Assembly (NCBI GenBank): GCA_002529645.1 | Contig: NAEP01000059.1 | Span: 1-64,000 of the forward strand | Origin: Candidatus Lumbricidiphila eiseniae | Lineage (GTDB): Bacteria > Actinomycetota > Actinomycetes > Actinomycetales > Microbacteriaceae | Reading direction: 5' to 3' | DNA length: 64,000 bases | Shown here: piece by piece, positions 17,133 through 27,154 of the stretch | Layout: every line of letters begins with the position of its first letter | Position numbering within the stretch: the stretch's first letter is position 1 | Program-made: the position numbers and the translations under genes | Notes under the pieces: generated by a model | The model's database searches: none | What the model was told of the DNA's origin: nothing | What the model saw: only the letters and a program-made list of their open reading frames with translations

Positions 17133-18070
17133 ACAGGGTGCGTGCGCTCGGCGATCGCGTGAGTGAGCCGCGTGCGTTCGGTGACCGGCTCGACGAGTGT
17201 TTCAGCCTGCACGGGCGGCTCTGCGTGGGCATTGACCCGCACGTGTCGTTGCTTGATGAGTGGGGTCTGCCCGACTCCGATGCGGGGATGCGCGAGTTCG
17301 GGCTCCGGGTGGTGGATGCTACGGCGCGCCGCGCCGGGATCGTGAAACTGCAGGTGGCGTTCTTCGAGCGACACGGCTCGGCCGGCTACGCCGCCCTGGA
17401 ACGGATCATCGCCGAGGCACGCGGTGCCGGACTGCTCATCATCGCTGATGTGAAACGCGGCGATATTGGCACGAGCGTGCGGGCGTACGGTGACTCGTGG
17501 CTGCGCCCCGGCTCGCCTCTGGGCTCTGATGCGATCACCGTGAATCCATACCAGGGGCTCGGATCGTTGCAGGATGTTTTCTATCAGGCGGAGAGCTGGG
17601 GTAAGGGTGTGTTTGTGCTTGCGGCCACGAGTAATCCTGAGGCAGCTGCCGTGCAGCGGGCGGTGTTGCAGCAGTCGAGCCGGGAGGGCTCAACGGTGGC
17701 CGGAGCGATCGTGGCCGGGGTCGCGGGATGGAACGCCACCGCGGATGACAGGACGGTTGCCACGGCATCCGGTGGCGGCACAACACCCACCCACCGCCCT
17801 CCCTACGGATCCATCGGCGTCGTCATTGGTGCCACCGTCGATCTGTCCGCCGCCGGAATCGACGCCGCGACCGACCCACCGCACCCCACCCTGCCGGTGC
17901 TTGCTCCCGGCTTTGGACACCAGGGCGCTGTCGTATCGGATGCTCGTGCCATCTACGGTTCGCTCGTTGACGGCGTCATTGTGAGCGAGTCTCGCTCGAT
18001 TCTCGCGGCGGGACCGGACGGAATCGCGGACGCGGTTGCTCGACACGCCGACCAGGCGGCGATGCTGTGA
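17129..18070 (+). CDS. pyrF: Orotidine-5'-phosphate decarboxylase (type 2)
   Basis: Final step of UMP synthesis. The catalytic Lys-Asp motif is [34 protein letters not shown] and the late [14 protein letters not shown] match the long actinobacterial form. There is an extra Gly/Thr-rich stretch around residues 195-230. I start at GTG 17129, which overlaps the carB stop (GTGA); GTG 17114 is in frame but less plausible. The first codons carry a small 30-bp-offset repeat (RALGDR / RAFGDR). OMP synthesis genes pyrD and pyrE are not in the window. Confidence 0.93.
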   Translation: MNRVRALGDRVSEPRAFGDRLDECFSLHGRLCVGIDPHVSLLDEWGLPDSDAGMREFGLRVVDATARRAGIVKLQVAFFERHGSAGYAALERIIAEARGAGLLIIADVKRGDIGTSVRAYGDSWLRPGSPLGSDAITVNPYQGLGSLQDVFYQAESWGKGVFVLAATSNPEAAAVQRAVLQQSSREGSTVAGAIVAGVAGWNATADDRTVATASGGGTTPTHRPPYGSIGVVIGATVDLSAAGIDAATDPPHPTLPVLAPGFGHQGAVVSDARAIYGSLVDGVIVSESRSILAAGPDGIADAVARHADQAAML

Positions 18071-18194
18071 CGCCAAGCTGAGGGTGACAGCTGAGTATGA
18101 CAACAGGCATCCGTGCCCGTTAACCCCGAACAGCGCGCAACCGAACGGAAAAAGCTAAGGTAGAACGATCATCTCCGTTGCCTGAGAGGGGTCA

Positions 18195-19100
18195 ATGTCA
18201 GAGCAGACCAACCACCGCGCCACCGGGCTCCCGGTCGTGGACCGTGCCGCAGGACTGCAGGCAGCTGTTGCTGCTCGTCGTGCTCGGGCAGCTGTGAAAG
18301 CGGTTGTTGCGAGCCGCCAGAGAACCCCGATCGATGTGCTTCGCGGCGCGACGCGCGAGCCGGGTAGCGCGGAGGGCACCCTGCGAGTGTCGGATCTGCT
18401 GCGGGCCATCCCGGGCATTGGTGTCACCAAGGTCGAGCGGATCATGACCGAACTCGACATCTCGCCCGTGAAGCGGCTCGGTGGACTAGGGCAGCGACAG
18501 CAGCGCAGCCTGCACCTGTTCTTGCGCACGTGGGCTGCGCAGCACGGCGGGTGTGCCGGTCAGCTCACGGTACTCGCAGGACCTACGGCCGTGGGCAAGG
18601 GCACCGTGTCGGTGTACATTCGGCAGAATTATCCCGAGGTGAGTATTTCGATCTCGGCCACAACGCGGCTACCCCGCCCGGGCGAGGTGGAGGGCAAGAC
18701 CTATTTCTTCGTCGATGATGCCGAGTTTGATCGGATGATTCGGGAGGGCGAGTTGCTCGAGTGGGCGACCGTGCACAACGCCTACCGGTACGGCACTCCC
18801 CGGGAACCGGTTGAGTCTGCGCTCGCGGCGGGGCAACGGGTGCTGCTCGAAATTGACATTCAGGGTGCCCGGTCGGTGCGACAGGTCATGCCGGAGGCGA
18901 GTTTTATCTTTCTGCTGCCGCCGACGTGGGAGGAACTGGTACGCCGCCTCACCGGCCGAGGTACCGAGAGCACAGAGGAGCAGATGCAGCGGCTTCGCAG
19001 TGCCGAGGTTGAGCTTGCGGCGGTGACAGAGTTTGATTTCCGTGTTGTCAATAAGGATGTTGCGACGGCGGCACGGGAGGTTGTTGACCTGATGGGGTGA
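18195..19100 (+). CDS. gmk: Integration-host-factor (mIHF) domain fused to guanylate kinase
   Basis: Residues 1-115 match the actinobacterial IHF-type DNA-binding protein: an Ala/Arg helix (LQAAVAARRARAAVKAVVAS) then the helix-hairpin-helix LLRAIPGIGVTKVERIMTEL. Residues 120-301 are a complete guanylate kinase (GMP + ATP to GDP), with P-loop LAGPTAVGKGTV, SISATTRLPRPGEVEGKTYF, the WATVHNAYRYGTP GMP-binding loop and EIDIQGARSV. In most Actinobacteria mihF and gmk are separate adjacent genes; here they share one frame with no stop between. Whether the product is cleaved is unknown. ATG 18195 follows GAGAGGGG. Confidence 0.93.
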   Translation: MSEQTNHRATGLPVVDRAAGLQAAVAARRARAAVKAVVASRQRTPIDVLRGATREPGSAEGTLRVSDLLRAIPGIGVTKVERIMTELDISPVKRLGGLGQRQQRSLHLFLRTWAAQHGGCAGQLTVLAGPTAVGKGTVSVYIRQNYPEVSISISATTRLPRPGEVEGKTYFFVDDAEFDRMIREGELLEWATVHNAYRYGTPREPVESALAAGQRVLLEIDIQGARSVRQVMPEASFIFLLPPTWEELVRRLTGRGTESTEEQMQRLRSAEVELAAVTEFDFRVVNKDVATAAREVVDLMG

Positions 19101-19225
19101 GGTTCGGACGGCACCGGGTACCGGGCCGGTCTGCGCTGTCAGCGGGGTCGAACACTGTCACGTGCGCGGCAACGCTGTTCCGCGGGCCAGCCCGCGATGT
19201 CAGTGGGGCCGATTAGGCTGTCGGC

Positions 19226-20296
19226 ATGAGTGAACGGCTGCGATGGGGCATCCTGGCAACAGGCGGAATTGCGCGAAAAGTAACCGGTGATCTGCTGGCC
19301 AACGGGTTCACCGTGGCCGCGGTGGGGTCTCGTTCGCTCGCAAAGGCAGAGGCATTTGCGGCGGAGTGTGGAATTTCTCGCGCCCACGGGTCGTATCGAG
19401 AGCTCACCGCAGACCCCGGGGTTGATGCGGTGTACGTGGCGACACCGCACCCCTTACACGCTGACAACGCGCTGCTCGCGCTGACCGCGGGTAAGCATGT
19501 GCTTGTAGAAAAACCCTTCACCCTCAACGCCGAACAAGCGCAGGCCGTGGCAACCCGGGCAGCTCAGACACAGTTGGTCGTGCGTGAGGCGATGTGGACA
19601 AGGTACCTGCCGCACATGGTGCGGGTGCACGAGATCATCGCGGCGGGCACCCTGGGGGAGGTGCGCACCCTCATCGCCAATCACACGCAGCTGCTCAGCA
19701 GCGACCCTGCTCACCGGATCAACGCACCCGAACTGGGCGGTGGGGCACTGCTTGATCTGGGAATTTATCCGGTGTCGTTTGCGTGGGACCTGTTTGGTGA
19801 GCCCAGCAGTGTGCGTGCGGCTGCGAGTTTTGGCACGACCGGGGTGGACTCGCAGGTCGTCACGGTGTTGACCTATTCGTCGGGACAGGTCGCCTCGCTC
19901 TGCGCCTCACACATCGCGCGGGGGCCGAATATTGCGATGCTCCTGGGTTCCGAAGCTCGGATTGAGATTGACTCGGTCTGGTACCAGCTCGCAAACTTCC
20001 GGGTGATCGCCAATGACGGAACCGTGTTGGAAGAGTACCGGTCACCGGAGGTGCTCGGTACGGGGCGACACTTCCAGTTCAGAGCGTTTGAAGAGATTGT
20101 TGCGGCCGGTGGTGACCGGAACCCAGATCAGCGAGCATTCAAGAGTGCGCGGGAGTCTCAGGGTCGGCTGCCGGTTACCGAGTCGGTTGCGATTATGAAC
20201 ACTCTCGACCGGGTGCGCGCGCAGATCGGGCTGAGGTACCCGGGTGAGGATCGGGTACCTCCGGGCGAGTTCCCGGGGTCCGTGAGCTGTGAGTGA
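19226..20296 (+). CDS. Gfo/Idh/MocA-family NAD(P)-dependent oxidoreductase
   Basis: 356 aa with an N-terminal Rossmann domain (RWGILATGGIARKVTGDLLA) and the family signature GKHVLVEKPFTLNAEQAQAV with the EKP lysine. The C-terminal substrate domain has GGGALLDLGIYPVSFAWDLF, typical of sugar or trans-dihydrodiol dehydrogenase relatives. The substrate cannot be read from sequence. It sits between gmk and rpoZ, genes usually adjacent in Actinobacteria, so it is likely an insertion into a conserved neighbourhood. Start ATG 19226; the upstream spacer of 125 bp shows nothing I recognise. Confidence 0.88.
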   Translation: MSERLRWGILATGGIARKVTGDLLANGFTVAAVGSRSLAKAEAFAAECGISRAHGSYRELTADPGVDAVYVATPHPLHADNALLALTAGKHVLVEKPFTLNAEQAQAVATRAAQTQLVVREAMWTRYLPHMVRVHEIIAAGTLGEVRTLIANHTQLLSSDPAHRINAPELGGGALLDLGIYPVSFAWDLFGEPSSVRAAASFGTTGVDSQVVTVLTYSSGQVASLCASHIARGPNIAMLLGSEARIEIDSVWYQLANFRVIANDGTVLEEYRSPEVLGTGRHFQFRAFEEIVAAGGDRNPDQRAFKSARESQGRLPVTESVAIMNTLDRVRAQIGLRYPGEDRVPPGEFPGSVSCE

Positions 20297-20492
20297 CCCC
20301 CTCTCATCCGACACCGCAGGCCACGGGAACCCCGGAGTTCGTGAGCTGCGGGTGACCTGTGAGCATCGTTGTCGCATCAGTGTTGTCGGGCCACTCGGGC
20401 TGAGGTCGTAGACTTGGTGGGCACGCGTCAGCCTGTTGCGGCGTGTGTATCGCGCGGGGCGAGCCCCGCGGCATCCATTTCAAGGAGTCTTC

Positions 20493-20750
20493 ATGGCTGA
20501 GAAGCTGTCCGGCATCATCGACCCGCCCATTGACAACCTGCTCAAGCGGGTGGACTCGAAGTACCAGCTCGTCATTTTTGCGTCGAAGCGGGCTCGACAG
20601 ATCAACGACTACTACGCCGACCTGCACGAGGGCAGCATGTACAACAACGTTGGGCCGCTCGTTGATTCCGCGATTGACGACAAGCCGCTCACGGTGGCAC
20701 TGCACGAGATTCACGAGGAGAAGCTTCGGCTTCGACCGATCGGCGAATGA
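20493..20750 (+). CDS. rpoZ: RNA polymerase omega subunit
   Basis: 85 aa, assembles around the beta-prime C-terminus of RNA polymerase. [20 protein letters not shown] and [13 protein letters not shown] are the signature helices, and the C-terminus [19 protein letters not shown] is typical for Actinobacteria. ATG 20493 follows CAAGGAG at good spacing; the open frame runs further upstream but without homology. The stop overlaps the coaBC start as ATGA. Confidence 0.95.
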   Translation: MAEKLSGIIDPPIDNLLKRVDSKYQLVIFASKRARQINDYYADLHEGSMYNNVGPLVDSAIDDKPLTVALHEIHEEKLRLRPIGE

Positions 20751-22183
20751 GCTCGGGTGCCTCGGTGAACCCCGAGGGCGGGTCTGCGCAGCACGCGGGC
20801 GACACCGGGTTGCGGCGGTGCCGGGAAAACGACACTGGCGGGTCTGCGCGGCACGCGGGCGACACCTGCCCTGAGTGGACGGCTTCTGCTCGCGATCACC
20901 CCGGGTTCTCGGGCCGGGATGACTCCGGCCCCCGACTGCGGATTGTCGTTGGTGTCACCGGCGGAATCGCGGCGTACAAGGCTGTCTTTCTCGTGCGCGG
21001 GTTTGTGCTCGACGGACACGATGTGCACGTTGTGCCGACGGCAGCCGCGCTCCGATTCGTGGGACTGCCGACCTGGGAGGCAATTTCCCGCAATCCGGTG
21101 AACACCGACCCCTTCGACGACGTCGCTGAGGTGCGACACGTGGCACTCGGACAGAGCGCCGACCTTATTGTCATTGCCCCTGCAACCGCGAACTCGCTCG
21201 CGAAACTCGCCACCGGGCTTGCCGATGACCTGCTCGGCACGACGGTGCTCGCGAGCGAGGCACCGCTGGTCATCGCACCCGCCATGCACCGCGAAATGTG
21301 GGAGAACGCGGCGACGCAGGCAAACATTGCAACGCTGCGCGCCCGCGGGCACACGGTGGTTGGCCCCGGTGACGGGCAGCTGACCGGCGACGACCGCGGC
21401 GTTGGTCGGATGTCGGAGCCGACGGAGATCGCGGCAGCGGCGCTGGCGGTGGTTGTTGCCTCGACCGGTAGACGTACGAGATCGGCTGACCTGGCCGGTG
21501 CGCGTACGAGATCGGCTGACCTGGTTGGTCAGCGCATTCTCATCACGGCTGGCGGCACTCGCGAGCCGCTCGACCCGGTGCGGTTTTTTGGCAATCGCTC
21601 GAGCGGTCGGCAGGGTGTCGCACTCGCTGAGGCGGCGATCGAACGTGGCGGCGAGGTCGTGTTTATAGCGGCGAATCTGGAGGTTCCGGAGCCGGGTGGA
21701 TGTGACATCCACCGGGTCTCAACAGCCGCGGAGCTGCGTGAGGCTACCCTGGCTGCTGCGGGCACCGCGCGCATTGTCATTATGGCGGCAGCGGTCGCCG
21801 ATTATCGTCCCGTCACCGTGAGCGAGACAAAGATCAAAAAACAGGGGGATGCCTCGCTGACGCTGACGTTTGTGGCGAACCCAGATATTCTTGCGGAACT
21901 TGGGCACAGCTCGCACCCGGGAACCGTGCTCGTGGGCTTTGCCGCAGAAACTGAACCTGAGGATGCCCAGTTGCTGCGGGTGGCGCGGGCGAAGCAGGAG
22001 GCGAAGGGTGCTGACATCCTGGTTGTCAATCGGGTTGGGTGGGACACCGGATTTGGGGACGCGGACAACGAGGTCGTTGTGCTTGGTGCCGCGGGCAGGG
22101 TGCTTACGAGCACGAATGGATCGAAAATGTCGGTGGCTCATGCCATCCTCGATGCAGTGCTCGCCCACGACACCCCCACCTGA
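20747..22183 (+). CDS. coaBC: Bifunctional phosphopantothenoylcysteine decarboxylase/synthase
   Basis: Two steps of coenzyme A synthesis. The flavin-dependent CoaC part starts at residue 64 ([20 protein letters not shown], with [19 protein letters not shown] and [11 protein letters not shown]); the CoaB part starts near 262 ([31 protein letters not shown]). The first 63 residues are a low-complexity extension with a 30-bp duplicate at 60-bp spacing ([10 protein letters not shown] / [10 protein letters not shown]), and the linker between the domains carries a 30-bp tandem repeat (RTRSADLAG / RTRSADLVG). No alternative start near residue 60 is in frame, so the extension is probably translated. 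ATG is coupled to the rpoZ stop. Confidence 0.92.
   Translation: MSSGASVNPEGGSAQHAGDTGLRRCRENDTGGSARHAGDTCPEWTASARDHPGFSGRDDSGPRLRIVVGVTGGIAAYKAVFLVRGFVLDGHDVHVVPTAAALRFVGLPTWEAISRNPVNTDPFDDVAEVRHVALGQSADLIVIAPATANSLAKLATGLADDLLGTTVLASEAPLVIAPAMHREMWENAATQANIATLRARGHTVVGPGDGQLTGDDRGVGRMSEPTEIAAAALAVVVASTGRRTRSADLAGARTRSADLVGQRILITAGGTREPLDPVRFFGNRSSGRQGVALAEAAIERGGEVVFIAANLEVPEPGGCDIHRVSTAAELREATLAAAGTARIVIMAAAVADYRPVTVSETKIKKQGDASLTLTFVANPDILAELGHSSHPGTVLVGFAAETEPEDAQLLRVARAKQEAKGADILVVNRVGWDTGFGDADNEVVVLGAAGRVLTSTNGSKMSVAHAILDAVLAHDTPT
20777..20866 (+). repeat. 30-bp direct repeat at 60-bp spacing in the coaBC N-terminus
   Basis: Copies at 20777-20806 and 20837-20866 (starting GGCGGGTCTGCGC, ending GGGCGACACC) differ at one base and are separated by exactly 30 bp of unrelated sequence. 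The unit of 60 bp keeps the reading frame. The palindrome CTGCGCAG lies in the first copy. Confidence 0.75.
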
Positions 22184-22202
22184 AAGTTGATGCAGAACAC
22201 CC

Positions 22203-23396
22203 ATGAGCGATCTTCGCCTGTTCACCTCCGAGTCCGTGACCGAGGGACATCCCGACAAGATCTGTGATCAGATCTCCGATGCGATCCTCGACGCCATGCT
22301 CGCGGAAGACCCGTACAGCCGTGTCGCGGTCGAGACCCTTGTCACGACGGGGCTTGTGCATGTGGCGGGTGAGGTCACAACCTCGGGGTATGTGGAAATT
22401 CCATCGATCGTGCGGGAGACGGTCACGGCGATCGGGTATAACTCATCGGATGTCTGGTTCGACGGTCGTTCCTGCGGAGTGTCGGTGTCGATCGGTGGGC
22501 AATCGCCCGATATTGCACAGGGAGTTGACGACGCGTTTGAAACGCGCGAGGGCGCGAGTCGTGACGTGCTTGATCGGCAGGGGGCGGGCGACCAGGGCAT
22601 CATGTTCGGCTTTGCAACGCGAGAAACCCCCGAGCTCATGCCGCTGCCGGTTTGGGTTGCGCACCGGCTCGCCGAACGGCTCGCAGAGGTGCGCAAACAG
22701 GGTGAACTCGACTATTTGCGACCCGATGGTAAAACCCAGGTGACGGTTGGTTACCAGGGGCATACGCCTCGCACGATCGAAGCGGTTGTGCTGTCGACGC
22801 AGCACTCTCCGGAAGTTTCGACCGAGCGCCTGCGGGCCGAGATCACTCGGCTTGTCATAGCGCCGGTGCTCGATCGGGTTGAGCTTACTCGTTCCAACAT
22901 GCAGCTCTTTATCAATCCCACCGGTCGGTTTGAAATCGGCGGGCCGCAGGGTGACGCGGGGCTCACGGGTCGCAAAATTATTATCGACACGTACGGGGGG
23001 GCATCGCGCCACGGTGGCGGAGCGTTCAGCGGGAAAGATCCCTCGAAGGTCGACCGATCCGCCGCGTACGCCCTGCGGTGGGTAGCAAAAAACGTCGTTG
23101 CGGCGGGCCTGGCAGACCGGCTCGAAATCCAGGTCGCGTACGCGATTGGAAAGGCCGCTCCGGTGGGGTTGTATGTGGAGAGCTTCGGCACCGGGACGGT
23201 GTCAGACGAGACGATTATTCGGGCCATCCGGGAGGTGTTTGACCTGCGCCCGGCCGCGATCATTCGCGACCTTGACCTGCTCCGACCGATCTATCGACAG
23301 ACCGCAGCGTACGGGCACTTTGGGCGGGAGCTGCCCGACCTTACCTGGGAGCGGCTCGACCGTCTTGACGATCTGCGTGCCGCTGCGCGGGTGTGA
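22203..23396 (+). CDS. metK: S-adenosylmethionine synthetase
   Basis: Makes SAM from methionine and ATP. Diagnostic segments are [20 protein letters not shown] at the N-terminus (the catalytic His is in GHPDK), [19 protein letters not shown], and [20 protein letters not shown]. The 397-aa length is normal. ATG 22203 lies 19 bp after coaBC. The usual order coaBC-metK-priA is kept. I see no SAM riboswitch upstream. Confidence 0.97.
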   Translation: MSDLRLFTSESVTEGHPDKICDQISDAILDAMLAEDPYSRVAVETLVTTGLVHVAGEVTTSGYVEIPSIVRETVTAIGYNSSDVWFDGRSCGVSVSIGGQSPDIAQGVDDAFETREGASRDVLDRQGAGDQGIMFGFATRETPELMPLPVWVAHRLAERLAEVRKQGELDYLRPDGKTQVTVGYQGHTPRTIEAVVLSTQHSPEVSTERLRAEITRLVIAPVLDRVELTRSNMQLFINPTGRFEIGGPQGDAGLTGRKIIIDTYGGASRHGGGAFSGKDPSKVDRSAAYALRWVAKNVVAAGLADRLEIQVAYAIGKAAPVGLYVESFGTGTVSDETIIRAIREVFDLRPAAIIRDLDLLRPIYRQTAAYGHFGRELPDLTWERLDRLDDLRAAARV

Positions 23397-23413
23397 GCGG
23401 TGGTGGTCGTTGA

Positions 23414-25885
23414 ATGAGCAGCGGTGCGCCGGGAGTGGGCGGCGAGAGCGTCGGCAGCGTTCGTGTGTCCGTAGAGCACCGTGATGCGTCCACCGTGGGC
23501 TCTGGTGGGATACCTGTGGGCTCTGGTGTGCTCCCTGGTGCCCGCAGGTCACAGGAGCACGAGCACGCGCTAACCGCGGCGGAGCGCACGAGGCCGGAGC
23601 ATTGCGGGTCACCGGAGCACGGGGGCAGGGTTGTGCGGGTTCTTATTGATTCCCCGCTGCCACAGCTCGATCAGTTGTTTGACTATGCGATTCCGGAGCG
23701 GTTGAGCGAGATGATACGGGTCGGAGTGCGGGTGCGGGTGCCGTTGCGTTCTGGTGGCCGGATTGCGAACGCCTGGGTTATCGAAGTCGTGACGGAGAGC
23801 GCGTTCGTGGGGAAACTGAGTGAGCTGGACGATGTTGTCTCAGCGGTTCCGGTGCTGACACCGGAGGTGTGGCGGCTTGTGCGAGCCGCCGCCGACCGAG
23901 CCGCGGGAAACGCGAGCGATATCCTGCGACTGGCGGTCCCGACACGATACGTGCGGGCTGAGAAAACCTGGGCGGCGGCGGCGGCGGTTGGTTCGCTCAC
24001 GGCTGCACACCCCGGAGCCGATGAGGCCCGCTCGGTTCCCTCCGCCGCAGTAGACAGTGCGCGCTCGATTGACGGGGGTGTCTCGACCGGAACATCGGTG
24101 GGAGCCCCGGCAGTTGTCATTGCGGGGTACGAGCCGGGACGGGTGGAACGAGGGATTGACAGCGGCGAACGTCTCGCACTGGCTGCCGCCCCGCAGCCAC
24201 TACACCTGCCCACCGGACACTGGGTAGCGGCGTGGGCGAGCACTCTTGCCCACGCCGCGGCGTACACCGTGGCTCAGGGCAAATCGAGCATCCTCGTCGT
24301 TCCCGATTATCGGGACCAGGAACAGCTCGAACACGCCCTCGCCGCCCTCGTGCACACCGGAGTGATCCACCCGGACCGTATTCTGCGCACTGACGCTCGT
24401 CAGCCGGGTGGTACTCGGTTCCGCGACCACCTCCGCGCCACCACTGGCCGAGCGCACATCATCATCGGAAACCGGTCGGTCGTCTATGCGCCGGCTGACC
24501 GGCTCGGGCTTATCGCACTGTGGGACGATGGCGACCCTCTTCACGCCGAACCGCTCGCACCGTACGTTCACGCGCGTGACGCCGCCCTCATCCGACAGGA
24601 ACAATCCGGTGCCGCCCTGATATTTCTCAACCACAGCGGCAGCGTTGAGCTGGAGCGTCTGTGTGAGATTGGCTGGGTTCACCGCGTTCCCCCGATCCGG
24701 CCGCTGCATCCGCGGGTCATTGTGACCGAGAACCAGGAGACACCGGAACCCGGCTCCGCCCGTATCCCATCGCTGGCCTGGCGGCACGCGCAAGACGCCG
24801 TGAAGGAAGGGCCCGTGCTCGTGCAGGTTGCCCGGCCCGGCCATACGCTCCTCTACGTCTGCGGCGGATGTCGACAGGTAGCACGCTGTAGCACCTGCCA
24901 CAGTGCCCTCATGACCCCCCGCAGCAGACCGGAACCTGTTGGGGCTGCTGCCTCGAGCGTTCGCGAAGGGATGACCCGGGGCCCGGCCCGCCACCGTGTG
25001 AGCACCCCCGTTCTGGCCGAGCCGCCGCACGGTGGAACAGGTATTCAGCTGCCCCGGCCCGGCCCGGGAAAAAGTGGGCCGTCGCCGCACGGTGGAACAG
25101 GTTCGCGTGGAACGGGTTTGCGTGGAACGGGTCCGCACTGTCCCCTGTGCGGACCGCTGTCACGGTCGTGGTGCTGCCCCGAGTGTGACAGCACACAGCT
25201 CCGAGCCGCGACGATTGGAGCGACCCGCACGGCCGAGGAACTCGGCCGGGCATTTCCCCGCACCCTCATCGTTCTCGCCGACGGCGAGCATTCGGTTCTC
25301 ACTGTCCCCGCAAAACCCGCTCTTGTTATCGCGACCCGAGGCGCCGAACCGGTTGCTGAGGGCGGATACCGGGCGATCCTGCTCCTGGACGGTGACCGGA
25401 TGCTGCTGCGCGAATCCCTCCGTGTTGCAGAAGACTGCCTGCGGTGGTGGTCGAACGCTGCCGCGCTCGCTGCACCACAGGCACCGGTGTTTCTCGTCGG
25501 CGTCGGCGGACAACTCGCCTCGGCGTTGGCCGGGTGGCGGCAGTCCCGGTGGACATCGGCGGAGTTCGCGGCTCGCCGTGAGCTCCGCTTCCCTCCCGCC
25601 GTACGGGTTGCGACGTTGACGGCACCGCCATCAACGCTCGCTGCGGTCATCGCCGCCGTGCAGGCGGAAGTACCGGAGGTCGACGCGCTCGCAACGATAC
25701 CGGTTGAGCAGGAACTCAGCCGGGTCATCCTGCGCTTTGACTATGCGCAGGGAGCGAGCGTCGCTCGTGCCCTGCGCGCCGAGAAAATTCGCCTCGCCAC
25801 CGCACGTCGACGTCCTGTTGCGGGACGATCGCCGTCACCACTACCGAAGCTGCGGGTTTGTTTCGATGACCTGACCGCGCTGTGA
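23414..25885 (+). CDS. priA: Primosomal protein N' (PriA), actinobacterial form without helicase motifs
   Basis: Replication-restart protein. The N-terminal DNA-binding domain starts RVLIDSPLPQLDQLFDYAIP. The Walker A site expected in the helicase core is missing (ASTLAHAAAYTVAQGKSSIL) and the DEAH box reads ALWDDGDPL, as known for Actinobacteria, so it is unlikely to be an ATPase. Zinc-binding Cys pairs are visible (VCGGCRQVARCSTC; CPLCG; CPECDS), but about 65 low-complexity residues with a 60-bp-spaced repeat (PHGGTG) split them. The first 73 residues are also low-complexity; GTG 23633 would start at the conserved region and may be the true start. Confidence 0.88.
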   Translation: MSSGAPGVGGESVGSVRVSVEHRDASTVGSGGIPVGSGVLPGARRSQEHEHALTAAERTRPEHCGSPEHGGRVVRVLIDSPLPQLDQLFDYAIPERLSEMIRVGVRVRVPLRSGGRIANAWVIEVVTESAFVGKLSELDDVVSAVPVLTPEVWRLVRAAADRAAGNASDILRLAVPTRYVRAEKTWAAAAAVGSLTAAHPGADEARSVPSAAVDSARSIDGGVSTGTSVGAPAVVIAGYEPGRVERGIDSGERLALAAAPQPLHLPTGHWVAAWASTLAHAAAYTVAQGKSSILVVPDYRDQEQLEHALAALVHTGVIHPDRILRTDARQPGGTRFRDHLRATTGRAHIIIGNRSVVYAPADRLGLIALWDDGDPLHAEPLAPYVHARDAALIRQEQSGAALIFLNHSGSVELERLCEIGWVHRVPPIRPLHPRVIVTENQETPEPGSARIPSLAWRHAQDAVKEGPVLVQVARPGHTLLYVCGGCRQVARCSTCHSALMTPRSRPEPVGAAASSVREGMTRGPARHRVSTPVLAEPPHGGTGIQLPRPGPGKSGPSPHGGTGSRGTGLRGTGPHCPLCGPLSRSWCCPECDSTQLRAATIGATRTAEELGRAFPRTLIVLADGEHSVLTVPAKPALVIATRGAEPVAEGGYRAILLLDGDRMLLRESLRVAEDCLRWWSNAAALAAPQAPVFLVGVGGQLASALAGWRQSRWTSAEFAARRELRFPPAVRVATLTAPPSTLAAVIAAVQAEVPEVDALATIPVEQELSRVILRFDYAQGASVARALRAEKIRLATARRRPVAGRSPSPLPKLRVCFDDLTAL
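25021..25102 (+). repeat. Direct repeat at 60-bp spacing in the priA zinc-domain insert
   Basis: CGCCGCACGGTGGAACAGGT occurs at 25023-25042 and 25083-25102, exactly 60 bp apart; one flanking mismatch extends it to 22 bp. It is followed by a second, shorter repeat (GCGTGGAACGGGT twice, 14-15 bp apart). The repeats encode PHGGTG and RGTG motifs in a linker that interrupts the zinc-binding region. Confidence 0.7.
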
Positions 25886-26084
25886 GACGACGAGGTGTCC
25901 GACCCGCTGAAGATGTCAGGTCGCATTCCCGGTGATGAGTGTGGTCATCAACGCGGAGGCGACGGCGACTTATTGGTGCGGCTCGGTGATCGGATGACTG
26001 AATCCACCACCACAACGATCAGTGGCAACCTCAACGGCAGCGATCAGTGACAGCGTTAGTGACAATGATCGGCGACAATGGACT

Positions 26085-27119
26085 GTGCGCCTCGTCTTTG
26101 CTGGAACCCCCGCCGCCGCGGTGCCGAGCCTCCAGCGCCTGCACGGCCTCGGCTTCGAGATTGTTGCGGTTATTACCCGCCCGGATGCCCCGCTCGGACG
26201 CCGTCGCATCCTCACTCCCTCGCCCGTGGCAGAGGCGGCCGAGAAACTCGGGCTCAGAGTTGTCCGTGCCGCCCGTCTCGATGCGGAGACCACCACCCTC
26301 ATCGCGACACACCGCCCCGACCTCGGAGTTATTGTGGCCTACGGTGGCCTGGTTCGCGACCCCCTGCTGACGGTGCCGAGGCACGGGTGGATCAACCTGC
26401 ACTTTTCACTGCTGCCCGCGTGGCGTGGGGCCGCACCGGTGCAGCACTCGCTTATTGCCGGTGGGTGCGGGGTCGGGGCATCCGTTTTTCGGCTCGTGTC
26501 GCAACTGGACGCCGGAGACCTGTATGCCTCACAGCCCCACGCACCTGCCGACCACGAGACCGCCGGTGATGTTGTGGATGCCCTCGCTCGATCGGGTGCC
26601 AGTCTTCTTAGCGACGTGGTCACCTCGATACGCGCGGGCACCGCCCACACCGCTCCGCAGGTTGGTGAGCCGACCTTCGCGCCCAAACTTACCCTCGACG
26701 ATGCTCGCCTCGACTGGACGCACCCGGCCCCCACCATCCTCGCCCGCTTTCGCGGGGTCACTCCCGAACCCGGTGCCTGGACGACGGTCGATGGTGTGCG
26801 ATTGAAGATCCGTGCCCTGGCGTTGGACACTGCAGATGCTTCGGATGCCACGGCGCTGCCCGCTGCTCCGGGCTCCCTCACGGCCCCACCGCCTGTTGTT
26901 CCGGGAATCTGTGCCACAGCACCGTCTGCACCGCTGGCCCCCGGCGAATTTGCTCTTCGCAATCGTCGGCTTGTTATCGGCACGGCGACTGTTCCGCTCG
27001 TGTTACTGCGCGTGCAACCCGAAGGACGTATCGAGATGGATGCTTCCGCCTGGTGGCGTGGACTCAGCGTCCCAACTCGCCGGATCGTGGCGCGCTCTAA
27101 AACTGTCGGAGGTTGTTGA
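26085..27119 (+). CDS. fmt: Methionyl-tRNA formyltransferase
   Basis: Formylates initiator Met-tRNA. The N-terminal domain shows MRLVFAGTPAAAVPSLQRL, the folate/catalytic segment WINLHFSLLPAWRGAAPVQ (Asn, His and the SLLP loop) and SQLDAGDLY; a C-terminal OB-like domain follows (PTFAPKLTLDDARLDWTHPA). GTG 26085 gives the canonical start. The frame is open to an ATG at 26022, adding 21 Ser/Asp-rich residues encoded by degenerate AGTGACA repeats, which I judge non-native. In many relatives rsmB follows fmt; here an oppositely oriented HNH gene does. Confidence 0.92.
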   Translation: MRLVFAGTPAAAVPSLQRLHGLGFEIVAVITRPDAPLGRRRILTPSPVAEAAEKLGLRVVRAARLDAETTTLIATHRPDLGVIVAYGGLVRDPLLTVPRHGWINLHFSLLPAWRGAAPVQHSLIAGGCGVGASVFRLVSQLDAGDLYASQPHAPADHETAGDVVDALARSGASLLSDVVTSIRAGTAHTAPQVGEPTFAPKLTLDDARLDWTHPAPTILARFRGVTPEPGAWTTVDGVRLKIRALALDTADASDATALPAAPGSLTAPPPVVPGICATAPSAPLAPGEFALRNRRLVIGTATVPLVLLRVQPEGRIEMDASAWWRGLSVPTRRIVARSKTVGGC

Positions 27120-27154
27120 CATGTGGCCTGGGGAAGGGGGTATGAGTTTCACAA

